DNA of 64,000 nucleotides from Tanytarsus gracilentus (taxonomy: Eukaryota; Arthropoda; Insecta; Diptera; Chironomidae): contig JAXRKN010000030.1 of the NCBI GenBank assembly GCA_038502055.1, positions 1 to 64,000 on the forward strand, given 5' to 3'. The position numbers were made by a program, and so were the translations under genes. Shown in pieces: positions 15,001 through 28,060 of the stretch (within the stretch, counting starts at the first letter, position 1; each line of letters opens with the position of its first letter). The notes under the pieces were generated by a model. That model ran no database searches. It was not told where the DNA came from and saw nothing but the letters and a program-made list of their open reading frames with translations.

Positions 15001-18000
15001 ATGGGTCATAAGAAACCCATTGCTAAATCCAAAAATATTTATCACAGTGACATAAGCGATATGTCATTACGATCCTACAATAAAATGCTCTCAGAAAATA
15101 TATAACAAGAAATTTAAAAAAATTACATTCAAAAAAAATATGAAAAAAATAAATAAATATTTCTGATAAAATTTTTTTTTTACACATGGGTCATAAGAAA
15201 CCCATTGCTAAATCCAAAAATATTTATCACAGTGACATAAGCGATATGTCATTACGATCCTACAATAAAATGCTCTCAGAAAATATATAACAAGAAATTT
15301 AAAAAAATTACATTCAAAAAAAATATGAAAAAAATAAATAAATATTTCTGATAAAATTTTTTTTTTACACATGGGTCATAAGAAACCCATTGCTAAATCC
15401 AAAAATATTTATCACAGTGACATAAGCGATATGTCATTACGATCCTACAATAAAATGCTCTCAGAAAATATATAACAAGAAATTTAAAAAAATTACATTC
15501 AAAAAAAATATGAAAAAAATAAATAAATATTTCTGATAAAATTTTTTTTTTACACATGGGTCATAAGAAACCCATTGCTAAATCCAAAAATATTTATCAC
15601 AGTGACATAAGCGATATGTCATTACGATCCTACAATAAAATGCTCTCAGAAAATATATAACAAGAAATTTAAAAAAATTACATTCAAAAAAAATATGAAA
15701 AAAATAAATAAATATTTCTGATAAAATTTTTTTTTTACACATGGGTCATAAGAAACCCATTGCTAAATCCAAAAATATTTATCACAGTGACATAAGCGAT
15801 ATGTCATTACGATCCTACAATAAAATGCTCTCAGAAAATATATAACAAGAAATTTAAAAAAATTACATTCAAAAAAAATATGAAAAAAATAAATAAATAT
15901 TTCTGATAAAATTTTTTTTTTACACATGGGTCATAAGAAACCCATTGCTAAATCCAAAAATATTTATCACAGTGACATAAGCGATATGTCATTACGATCC
16001 TACAATAAAATGCTCTCAGAAAATATATAACAAGAAATTTAAAAAAATTACATTCAAAAAAAATATGAAAAAAATAAATAAATATTTCTGATAAATTTTT
16101 TTTTTACACATGGGTCATAAGAAACCCATTGCTAAATCCAAAAATATTTATCACAGTGACATAAGCGATATGTCATTACGATCCTACAATAAAATGCTCT
16201 CAGAAAATATATAACAAGAAATTTAAAAAAATTACATTCAAAAAAAATATGAAAAAAATAAATAAATATTTCTGATAAAATTTTTTTTTTACACATGGGT
16301 CATAAGAAACCCATTGCTAAATCCAAAAATATTTATCACAGTGACATAAGCGATATGTCATTACGATCCTACAATAAAATGCTCTCAGAAAATATATAAC
16401 AAGAAATTTAAAAAAATTACATTCAAAAAAAATATGAAAAAAATAAATAAATATTTCTGATAAAATTTTTTTTTACACATGGGTCATAAGAAACCCATTG
16501 CTAAATCCAAAAATATTTATCACAGTGACATAAGCGATATGTCATTACGATCCTACAATAAAATGCTCTCAGAAAATATATAACAAGAAATTTAAAAAAA
16601 TTACATTCAAAAAAAATATGAAAAAAATAAATAAATATTTCTGATAAAATTTTTTTTTTACACATGGGTCATAAGAAACCCATTGCTAAATCCAAAAATA
16701 TTTATCACAGTGACATAAGCGATATGTCATTACGATCCTACAATAAAATGCTCTCAGAAAATATATAACAAGAAATTTAAAAAAATTACATTCAAAAAAA
16801 ATATGAAAAAAATAAATAAATATTTCTGATAAAATTTTTTTTTTACACATGGGTCATAAGAAACCCATTGCTAAATCCAAAAATATTTATCACAGTGACA
16901 TAAGCGATATGTCATTACGATCCTACAATAAAATGCTCTCAGAAAATATATAACAAGAAATTTAAAAAAATTACATTCAAAAAAAATATGAAAAAAATAA
17001 ATAAATATTTCTGATAAAATTTTTTTTTTACACATGGGTCATAAGAAACCCATTGCTAAATCCAAAAATATTTATCACAGTGACATAAGCGATATGTCAT
17101 TACGATCCTACAATAAAATGCTCTCAGAAAATATATAACAAGAAATTTAAAAAAATTACATTCAAAAAAAATATGAAAAAAATAAATAAATATTTCTGAT
17201 AAAATTTTTTTTTTTACACATGGGTCATAAGAAACCCATTGCTAAATCCAAAAATATTTATCACAGTGACATAAGCGATATGTCATTACGATCCTACAAT
17301 AAAATGCTCTCAGAAAATATATAACAAGAAATTTAAAAAAATTACATTCAAAAAAAATATGAAAAAAATAAATAAATATTTCTGATAAAATTTTTTTTTT
17401 ACACATGGGTCATAAGAAACCCATTGCTAAATCCAAAAATATTTATCACAGTGACATAAGCGATATGTCATTACGATCCTACAATAAAATGCTCTCAGAA
17501 AATATATAACAAGAAATTTAAAAAAATTACATTCAAAAAAAATATGAAAAAAATAAATAAATATTTCTGATAAAATTTTTTTTTACACATGGGTCATAAG
17601 AAACCCATTGCTAAATCCAAAAATATTTATCACAGTGACATAAGCGATATGTCATTACGATCCTACAATAAAATGCTCTCAGAAAATATATAACAAGAAA
17701 TTTAAAAAAATTACATTCAAAAAAAATATGAAAAAAATAAATAAATATTTCTGATAAAATTTTTTTTTTACACATGGGTCATAAGAAACCCATTGCTAAA
17801 TCCAAAAATATTTATCACAGTGACATAAGCGATATGTCATTACGATCCTACAATAAAATGCTCTCAGAAAATATATAACAAGAAATTTAAAAAAATTACA
17901 TTCAAAAAAAATATGAAAAAAATAAATAAATATTTCTGATAAAATTTTTTTTTTACACATGGGTCATAAGAAACCCATTGCTAAATCCAAAAATATTTAT

Positions 18001-21000
18001 CACAGTGACATAAGCGATATGTCATTACGATCCTACAATAAAATGCTCTCAGAAAATATATAACAAGAAATTTAAAAAAATTACATTCAAAAAAAATATG
18101 AAAAAAATAAATAAATATTTCTGATAAAATTTTTTTTTTACACATGGGTCATAAGAAACCCATTGCTAAATCCAAAAATATTTATCACAGTGACATAAGC
18201 GATATGTCATTACGATCCTACAATAAAATGCTCTCAGAAAATATATAACAAGAAATTTAAAAAAATTACATTCAAAAAAAATATGAAAAAAATAAATAAA
18301 TATTTCTGATAAAATTTTTTTTTTACACATGGGTCATAAGAAACCCATTGCTAAATCCAAAAATATTTATCACAGTGACATAAGCGATATGTCATTACGA
18401 TCCTACAATAAAATGCTCTCAGAAAATATATAACAAGAAATTTAAAAAAATTACATTCAAAAAAAATATGAAAAAAATAAATAAATATTTCTGATAAAAT
18501 TTTTTTCATATTTTTTTTTACACATGGGTCATAAGAAACCCATTGCTAAATCCAAAAATATTTATCACAGTGACATAAGCGATATGTCATTACGATCCTA
18601 CAATAAAATGCTCTCAGAAAATATATAACAAGAAATTTAAAAAAATTACATTCAAAAAAAATATGAAAAAAATAAATAAATATTTCTGATAAAATTTTTT
18701 TTTTACACATGGGTCATAAGAAACCCATTGCTAAATCCAAAAATATTTATCACAGTGACATAAGCGATATGTCATTACGATCCTACAATAAAATGCTCTC
18801 AGAAAATATATAACAAGAAATTTAAAAAAATTACATTCAAAAAAAATATGAAAAAAATAAATAAATATTTCTGATAAAATTTTTTTTTTACACATGGGTC
18901 ATAAGAAACCCATTGCTAAATCCAAAAATATTTATCACAGTGACATAAGCGATATGTCATTACGATCCTACAATAAAATGCTCTCAGAAAATATATAACA
19001 AGAAATTTAAAAAAATTACATTCAAAAAAAATATGAAAAAAATAAATAAATATTTCTGATAAAATTTTTTTTTTACACATGGGTCATAAGAAACCCATTG
19101 CTAAATCCAAAAATATTTATCACAGTGACATAAGCGATATGTCATTACGATCCTACAATAAAATGCTCTCAGAAAATATATAACAAGAAATTTAAAAAAA
19201 TTACATTCAAAAAAAATATGAAAAAAATAAATAAATATTTCTGATAAAATTTTTTTTTACACATGGGTCATAAGAAACCCATTGCTAAATCCAAAAATAT
19301 TTATCACAGTGACATAAGCGATATGTCATTACGATCCTACAATAAAATGCTCTCAGAAAATATATAACAAGAAATTTAAAAAAATTACATTCAAAAAAAA
19401 TATGAAAAAAATAAATAAATATTTCTGATAAAATTTTTTTTTTACACATGGGTCATAAGAAACCCATTGCTAAATCCAAAAATATTTATCACAGTGACAT
19501 AAGCGATATGTCATTACGATCCTACAATAAAATGCTCTCAGAAAATATATAACAAGAAATTTAAAAAAATTACATTCAAAAAAAATATGAAAAAAATAAA
19601 TAAATATTTCTGATAAAATTTTTTTTTTACACATGGGTCATAAGAAACCCATTGCTAAATCCAAAAATATTTATCACAGTGACATAAGCGATATGTCATT
19701 ACGATCCTACAATAAAATGCTCTCAGAAAATATATAACAAGAAATTTAAAAAAATTACATTCAAAAAAAATATGAAAAAAATAAATAAATATTTCTGATA
19801 AAATTTTTTTTTTACACATGGGTCATAAGAAACCCATTGCTAAATCCAAAAATATTTATCACAGTGACATAAGCGATATGTCATTACGATCCTACAATAA
19901 AATGCTCTCAGAAAATATATAACAAGAAATTTAAAAAAATTACATTCAAAAAAAATATGAAAAAAATAAATAAATATTTCTGATAAAATTTTTTTTTACA
20001 CATGGGTCATAAGAAACCCATTGCTAAATCCAAAAATATTTATCACAGTGACATAAGCGATATGTCATTACGATCCTACAATAAAATGCTCTCAGAAAAT
20101 ATATAACAAGAAATTTAAAAAAATTACATTCAAAAAAAATATGAAAAAAATAAATAAATATTTCTGATAAAATTTTTTTTTTACACATGGGTCATAAGAA
20201 ACCCATTGCTAAATCCAAAAATATTTATCACAGTGACATAAGCGATATGTCATTACGATCCTACAATAAAATGCTCTCAGAAAATATATAACAAGAAATT
20301 TAAAAAAATTACATTCAAAAAAAATATGAAAAAAATAAATAAATATTTCTGATAAAATTTTTTTTTACACATGGGTCATAAGAAACCCATTGCTAAATCC
20401 AAAAATATTTATCACAGTGACATAAGCGATATGTCATTACGATCCTACAATAAAATGCTCTCAGAAAATATATAACAAGAAATTTAAAAAAATTACATTC
20501 AAAAAAAATATGAAAAAAATAAATAAATATTTCTGATAAAATTTTTTTTTTACACATGGGTCATAAGAAACCCATTGCTAAATCCAAAAATATTTATCAC
20601 AGTGACATAAGCGATATGTCATTACGATCCTACAATAAAATGCTCTCAGAAAATATATAACAAGAAATTTAAAAAAATTACATTCAAAAAAAATATGAAA
20701 AAAATAAATAAATATTTCTGATAAAATTTTTTTTTTACACATGGGTCATAAGAAACCCATTGCTAAATCCAAAAATATTTATCACAGTGACATAAGCGAT
20801 ATGTCATTACGATCCTACAATAAAATGCTCTCAGAAAATATATAACAAGAAATTTAAAAAAATTACATTCAAAAAAAATATGAAAAAAATAAATAAATAT
20901 TTCTGATAAAATTTTTTTTTTACACATGGGTCATAAGAAACCCATTGCTAAATCCAAAAATATTTATCACAGTGACATAAGCGATATGTCATTACGATCC

Positions 21001-24000
21001 TACAATAAAATGCTCTCAGAAAATATATAACAAGAAATTTAAAAAAATTACATTCAAAAAAAATATGAAAAAAATAAATAAATATTTCTGATAAAATTTT
21101 TTTTTTACACATGGGTCATAAGAAACCCATTGCTAAATCCAAAAATATTTATCACAGTGACATAAGCGATATGTCATTACGATCCTACAATAAAATGCTC
21201 TCAGAAAATATATAACAAGAAATTTAAAAAAATTACATTCAAAAAAAATATGAAAAAAATAAATAAATATTTCTGATAAAATTTTTTTTTTACACATGGG
21301 TCATAAGAAACCCATTGCTAAATCCAAAAATATTTATCACAGTGACATAAGCGATATGTCATTACGATCCTACAATAAAATGCTCTCAGAAAATATATAA
21401 CAAGAAATTTAAAAAAATTACATTCACATTCAAAAAAAATATGAAAAAAATAAATAAATATTTCTGATAAAATTTTTTTTTTACACATGGGTCATAAGAA
21501 ACCCATTGCTAAATCCAAAAATATTTATCACAGTGACATAAGCGATATGTCATTACGATCCTACAATAAAATGCTCTCAGAAAATATATAACAAGAAATT
21601 TAAAAAAATTACATTCAAAAAAAATATGAAAAAAATAAATAAATATTTCTGATAAAATTTTTTTTTTACACATGGGTCATAAGAAACCCATTGCTAAATC
21701 CAAAAATATTTATCACAGTGACATAAGCGATATGTCATTACGATCCTACAATAAAATGCTCTCAGAAAATATATAACAAGAAATTTAAAAAAATTACATT
21801 CAAAAAAAATATGAAAAAAATAAATAAATATTTCTGATAAAATTTTTTTTTTACACATGGGTCATAAGAAACCCATTGCTAAATCCAAAAATATTTATCA
21901 CAGTGACATAAGCGATATGTCATTACGATCCTACAATAAAATGCTCTCAGAAAATATATAACAAGAAATTTAAAAAAATTACATTCAAAAAAAATATGAA
22001 AAAAATAAAAAAATATGAAAAAATAAATAAATATTTCTGATAAAATTTTTTTTTACACATGGGTCATAAGAAACCCATTGCTAAATCCAAAAATATTTAT
22101 CACAGTGACATAAGCGATATGTCATTACGATCCTACAATAAAATGCTCTCAGAAAATATATAACAAGAAATTTAAAAAAATTACATTCAAAAAAAATATG
22201 AAAAAAATAAATAAATATTTCTGATAAAATTTTTTTTTTACACATGGGTCATAAGAAACCCATTGCTAAATCCAAAAATATTTATCACAGTGACATAAGC
22301 GATATGTCATTACGATCCTACAATAAAATGCTCTCAGAAAATATATAACAAGAAATTTAAAAAAATTACATTCAAAAAAAATATGAAAAAAATAAATAAA
22401 TATTTCTGATAAAATTTTTTTTTACACATGGGTCATAAGAAACCCATTGCTAAATCCAAAAATATTTATCACAGTGACATAAGCGATATGTCATTACGAT
22501 CCTACAATAAAATGCTCTCAGAAAATATATAACAAGAAATTTAAAAAAATTACATTCAAAAAAAATATGAAAAAAATAAATAAATATTTCTGATAAAATT
22601 TTTTTTTTACACATGGGTCATAAGAAACCCATTGCTAAATCCAAAAATATTTATCACAGTGACATAAGCGATATGTCATTACGATCCTACAATAAAATGC
22701 TCTCAGAAAATATATAACAAGAAATTTAAAAAAATTACATTCAAAAAAAATATGAAAAAAATAAATAAATATTTCTGATAAAATTTTTTTTTTACACATG
22801 GGTCATAAGAAACCCATTGCTAAATCCAAAAATATTTATCACAGTGACATAAGCGATATGTCATTACGATCCTACAATAAAATGCTCTCAGAAAATATAT
22901 AACAAGAAATTTAAAAAAATTACATTCAAAAAAAATATGAAAAAAATAAATAAATATTTCTGATAAAATTTTTTTTTTACACATGGGTCATAAGAAACCC
23001 ATTGCTAAATCCAAAAATATTTATCACAGTGACATAAGCGATATGTCATTACGATCCTACAATAAAATGCTCTCAGAAAATATATAACAAGAAATTTAAA
23101 AAAATTACATTCAAAAAAAATATGAAAAAAATAAATAAATATTTCTGATAAAATTTTTTTTTTACACATGGGTCATAAGAAACCCATTGCTAAATCCAAA
23201 AATATTTATCACAGTGACATAAGCGATATGTCATTACGATCCTACAATAAAATGCTCTCAGAAAATATATAACAAGAAATTTAAAAAAATTACATTCAAA
23301 AAAAATATGAAAAAAATAAATAAATATTTCTGATAAAATTTTTTTTTTACACATGGGTCATAAGAAACCCATTGCTAAATCCAAAAATATTTATCACAGT
23401 GACATAAGCGATATGTCATTACGATCCTACAATAAAATGCTCTCAGAAAATATATAACAAGAAATTTAAAAAAATTACATTCAAAAAAAATATGAAAAAA
23501 ATAAATAAATATTTCTGATAAAATTTTTTTTTTACACATGGGTCATAAGAAACCCATTGCTAAATCCAAAAATATTTATCACAGTGACATAAGCGATATG
23601 TCATTACGATCCTACAATAAAATGCTCTCAGAAAATATATAACAAGAAATTTAAAAAAATTACATTCAAAAAAAATATGAAAAAAATAAATAAATATTTC
23701 TGATAAAATTTTTTTTTACACATGGGTCATAAGAAACCCATTGCTAAATCCAAAAATATTTATCACAGTGACATAAGCGATATGTCATTACGATCCTACA
23801 ATAAAATGCTCTCAGAAAATATATAACAAGAAATTTAAAAAAATTACATTCAAAAAAAATATGAAAAAAATAAATAAATATTTCTGATAAAATTTTTTTT
23901 TTACACATGGGTCATAAGAAACCCATTGCTAAATCCAAAAATATTTATCACAGTGACATAAGCGATATGTCATTACGATCCTACAATAAAATGCTCTCAG

Positions 24001-26736
24001 AAAATATATAACAAGAAATTTAAAAAAATTACATTCAAAAAAAATATGAAAAAAATAAATAAATATTTCTGATAAAATTTTTTTTTTACACATGGGTCAT
24101 AAGAAACCCATTGCTAAATCCAAAAATATTTATCACAGTGACATAAGCGATATGTCATTACGATCCTACAATAAAATGCTCTCAGAAAATATATAACAAG
24201 AAATTTAAAAAAATTACATTCAAAAAAAATATGAAAAAAATAAATAAATATTTCTGATAAAATTTTTTTTTTACACATGGGTCATAAGAAACCCATTGCT
24301 AAATCCAAAAATATTTATCACAGTGACATAAGCGATATGTCATTACGATCCTACAATAAAATGCTCTCAGAAAATATATAACAAGAAATTTAAAAAAATT
24401 ACATTCAAAAAAAATATGAAAAAAATAAATAAATATTTCTGATAAAATTTTTTTTTTACACATGGGTCATAAGAAACCCATTGCTAAATCCAAAAATATT
24501 TATCACAGTGACATAAGCGATATGTCATTACGATCCTACAATAAAATGCTCTCAGAAAATATATAACAAGAAATTTAAAAAAATTACATTCAAAAAAAAT
24601 ATGAAAAAAATAAATAAATATTTCTGATAAATTTTTTTTTTACACATGGGTCATAAGAAACCCATTGCTAAATCCAAAAATATTTATCACAGTGACATAA
24701 GCGATATGTCATTACGATCCTACAATAAAATGCTCTCAGAAAATATATAACAAGAAATTTAAAAAAATTACATTCAAAAAAAATATGAAAAAAATAAATA
24801 AATATTTCTGATAAAATTTTTTTTTTACACATGGGTCATAAGAAACCCATTGCTAAATCCAAAAATATTTATCACAGTGACATAAGCGATATGTCATTAC
24901 GATCCTACAATAAAATGCTCTCAGAAAATATATAACAAGAAATTTAAAAAAATTACATTCAAAAAAAATATGAAAAAAATAAATAAATATTTCTGATAAA
25001 ATTTTTTTTTTACACATGGGTCATAAGAAACCCATTGCTAAATCCAAAAATATTTATCACAGTGACATAAGCGATATGTCATTACGATCCTACAATAAAA
25101 TGCTCTCAGAAAATGTATAACAAGAAATTTAAAAAAATTACATTCAAAAAAAATATGAAAAAAATAAATAAATATTTCTGATAAAATTTTTTTTTTACAC
25201 ATGGGTCATAAGAAACCCATTGCTAAATCCAAAAATATTTATCACAGTGACATAAGCGATATGTCATTACGATCCTACAATAAAATGCTCTCAGAAAATA
25301 TATAACAAGAAATTTAAAAAAATTACATTCAAAAAAAATATGAAAAAAATAAATAAATATTTCTGATAAAATTTTTTTTTTACACATGGGTCATAAGAAA
25401 CCCATTGCTAAATCCAAAAATATTTATCACAGTGACATAAGCGATATGTCATTACGATCCTACAATAAAATGCTCTCAGAAAATATATAACAAGAAATTT
25501 AAAAAAATTACATTCAAAAAAAATATGAAAAAAATAAATAAATATTTCTGATAAAATTTTTTTTTTACACATGGGTCATAAGAAACCCATTGCTAAATCC
25601 AAAAATATTTATCACAGTGACATAAGCGATATGTCATTACGATCCTACAATAAAATGCTCTCAGAAAATATATAACAAGAAATTTAAAAAAATTACATTC
25701 AAAAAAAATATGAAAAAAATAAATAAATATTTCTGATAAAATTTTTTTTTTACACATGGGTCATAAGAAACCCATTGCTAAATCCAAAAATATTTATCAC
25801 AGTGACATAAGCGATATGTCATTACGATCCTACAATAAAATGCTCTCAGAAAATATATAACAAGAAATTTAAAAAAATTACATTCAAAAAAAATATGAAA
25901 AAAATAAATAAATATTTCTGATAAAATTTTTTTTTTTACACATGGGTCATAAGAAACCCATTGCTAAATCCAAAAATATTTATCACAGTGACATAAGCGA
26001 TATGTCATTACGATCCTACAATAAAATGCTCTCAGAAAATATATAACAAGAAATTTAAAAAAATTACATTCAAAAAAAATATGAAAAAAATAAATAAATA
26101 TTTCTGATAAAAATTTTTTTTTACACATGGGTCATAAGAAACCCATTGCTAAATCCAAAAATATTTATCACAGTGACATAAGCGATATGTCATTACGATC
26201 CTACAATAAAATGCTCTCAGAAAATATATAACAAGAAATTTAAAAAAATTACATTCAAAAAAAATATGAAAAAAATAAATAAATATTTCTGATAAAATTT
26301 TTTTTTTACACATGGGTCATAAGAAACCCATTGCTAAATCCAAAAATATTTATCACAGTGACATAAGCGATATGTCATTACGATCCTACAATAAAATGCT
26401 CTCAGAAAATATATAACAAGAAATTTAAAAAAATTACATTCAAAAAAAATATGAAAAAAATAAATAAATATTTCTGATAAAATTTTTTTTTTACACATGG
26501 GTCATAAGAAACCCATTGCTAAATCCAAAAATATTTATCACAGTGACATAAGCGATATGTCATTACGATCCTACAATAAAATGCTCTCAGAAAATATATA
26601 ACAAGAAATTTAAAAAAATTACATTCAAAAAAAATATGAAAAAAATAAATAAATATTTCTTTTAAAATTTTTTTTTACACATGGGTCATAAGAAACCCAT
26701 TGCTAAATCCAAAAATATTTATCACAGTGACATAAG
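1..26736. repeat. Satellite DNA array, ~185-bp monomer, ~144 copies
   Basis: The block is a head-to-tail array. The landmark CTGATAAAA recurs at 1, 186, 371, 556 and so on, about every 185 bp, up to a variant landmark at 26,659, which gives about 144 monomers. Each monomer has a T-tract, then ACACATGGGTCATAAG, a mixed-sequence middle (CGATATGTCATTACGATCC), and an A-rich tail ending AAATAAATATTT. Copies are almost identical. Most differences are one-base changes in the length of A or T runs; a few monomers carry real variants (see findings). Such uniformity implies recent amplification or strong homogenisation, and is typical of pericentromeric or interstitial satellite DNA. The array is cut off by the window's left edge, so its full size is unknown. 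Nothing but the repeat and its short internal reading frame was seen in it. Confidence 0.98.
24..128 (+). other. 34-codon reading frame inside the satellite monomer (first copy; repeated in nearly every monomer)
   Basis: Each monomer contains ATG followed by 33 sense codons and TAA; in the first copy the ATG is at 24-26 and the stop at 126-128. The peptide begins MGHKKPIAKSKNIYHSDIS. These same 19 residues open the reverse-transcriptase-tail reading frame at 26,681, after which the sequences differ. Non-coding parts of the monomer are just as uniform as the frame, so its preservation is not evidence of selection. It is most simply a relic shared with the retroelement fragment. No ribosome-access context, homologue or function can be shown. 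Confidence 0.4.
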
Positions 26737-27165
26737 TATTATTTCAATGTTGGATGAACTTAATTGGATGTCAGTTAAACAACGTGTAAAATGGAATTGT
26801 CTAAAATTTATTCACAAAGTTCAGCAAGGATATGCCCCTGAATATCTGTTATCTTTAATTCGTCACGTTGGCAATAATCATCATTATGAAACCCGTCAGA
26901 GAGAAAACTTTTATATAACTCATGCTAATCTAGTTTCTACAAATAAGTCAATTTTTCGCGATGGTTTAAATCTATATGATGAAGTAAAGTCCTCATACCG
27001 CAGAGAGAAGGAATTAAATATTGTTCAGTTAGGGTTTTATAATTACTTGAAACATTATGTAAAAGAAAAATTTTAACTTCATATCAAATTATTCAACATG
27101 TAATCTTAAATGCACCAGAAATACTTTAAAGTAAATAAATACACACAATACAATACAATACAAAA
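26681..27165 (+). pseudogene. Non-LTR retrotransposon reverse transcriptase, C-terminal tail fragment with 3' end
   Basis: A 131-codon frame (26,681-27,076, stop TAA) starts inside the last satellite monomer. From codon 19 it reads like the tail of many jockey/CR1/L2-type reverse transcriptases: a MLDELNWMSVKQR motif, then FIHKVQQGYAPEYL, a TR pair, an SIFRDGLNLYDEV stretch, and a hydrophobic LGFYNYLKHYVKE end. In that family this segment follows the polymerase catalytic core. The core, the endonuclease and everything upstream are absent, so this is a 5'-truncated, inactive piece. After the stop, about 90 bp of AT-rich 3' sequence ends in an (ACAAT)n-like short tandem tail near 27,147-27,163, usual for non-LTR elements. 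Family-level assignment rests on motif memory, not a search. Confidence 0.7.
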
Positions 27166-27199
27166 TATTTCTGATAAAAATTTTTTTTACACATGGGTT
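27164..27199. repeat. Terminal satellite scrap after the retroelement fragment
   Basis: The bases from AATATTTCTGATAAAA through a T-run to ACACATGGGT reproduce the monomer junction seen throughout the array, with one-base differences in A and T run length. The scrap marks the outer edge of the satellite. The retroelement tail therefore sits between two pieces of satellite sequence. Confidence 0.85.
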
Positions 27200-27201
27200 C
27201 G

Positions 27202-27843
27202 ATCAAAAATTACATTAAATTCAAACTTATTTGACAAAATATAATTTCTCAACAAAAAATCTTAATTATTTTTTTATCTTTCAGAGGCAAGATTTAACAA
27301 AACATTAAATAAAGTGAGAATAAAAATGTAAGCCGAACAACATTTCAATGGTGAGTGCTTATTATTTTATTCTGGTGAAAGTTTTTAGAATTTATCACAT
27401 CACAATTCCAATGACTATAAATTTTTAATCAGAAAGATTAAATTCTGGAGTCGGAAAATAAATTTTTTTTCTCAACTTTGAGTTTGATTCAAATAATTTT
27501 CCATTACTCGAATCAACATAATTTTTATCATCCAGTTTTATCACCGTGCCGTGCTTATGCTTCAATAATTAATTTTTTTTCTCAACAACTTGTTCAAGGA
27601 AAATCAAAATTCGATTTTTAAAATTTATAGTCATTGGAATTATGATGTGATAAATTCTAAAAACTTTCACCAGAATAAAATAATAAGCACTCACCATTGA
27701 AATGTTGTTCGGCTTACATTTTTATTCTAACTTTACTTAATGTTTTGTTTAATCTTGCCTCTGAAAGATAAAAAAATAATTAAGATTTTTTGTTGAGAAA
27801 TTATATTATGTCAAATAAGTTTGAATTTAATGTAATTTTTGAT
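27202..27843. mobile_element. Foldback-like inverted repeat element (~225-bp arms, ~190-bp spacer)
   Basis: The left arm (about 27,202-27,429, starting ATCAAAAATTACATT) is the near-perfect reverse complement of the right arm (about 27,619-27,843, ending AATGTAATTTTTGAT). Only a handful of mismatches were seen, for example GACAAAATAT against GACATAATAT and AAAGTGAG against AAAGTTAG. The spacer (27,430-27,618) is AT-rich, with no reading frame of note. Long near-identical arms suggest a foldback or MITE-type element, or a recent palindromic duplication. TTC occurs next to both outer ends, but a 3-bp match is too weak to call a target duplication. It abuts the satellite directly. Confidence 0.75.
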
Positions 27844-28026
27844 TTCTTCACTTTTAAATTATTGCTTACCACTTATTACAAATGATGAACATTAGAATTT
27901 TCCGCAATTGGCATTAAATCACACAATAATTCACTTTTTTATTCTTTTATTTATTCTTTTTTTCTCTGTATGGCAACATAAATTTTATATGTGTGTTCGG
28001 CCAAACATTTCCGTTTAAAACACGAG

Positions 28027-28060
28027 TATAAAAGTGAAAGACATTGACTTTAATCAGTGG
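28027..28060 (+). promoter_or_regulatory. Candidate core promoter: TATA box plus TCAGT initiator
   Basis: TATAAAAG at 28,027-28,034 is followed by TCAGTG at 28,054-28,059. The initiator A at 28,056 lies 29 bases after the first T of the TATA box, which is near-ideal spacing for an insect promoter. Downstream sequence is purine-rich and leader-like, but no coding exon can be recognised within reach. It could drive a non-coding RNA or a gene whose exons lie elsewhere, or be coincidence in AT-rich DNA. Confidence 0.3.

Noticed and set aside
1..26736. CRISPR-like or other spacer array
   Set aside because: The repeats are directly adjacent with no variable spacers, and the setting is an insect genome. 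It is a satellite.
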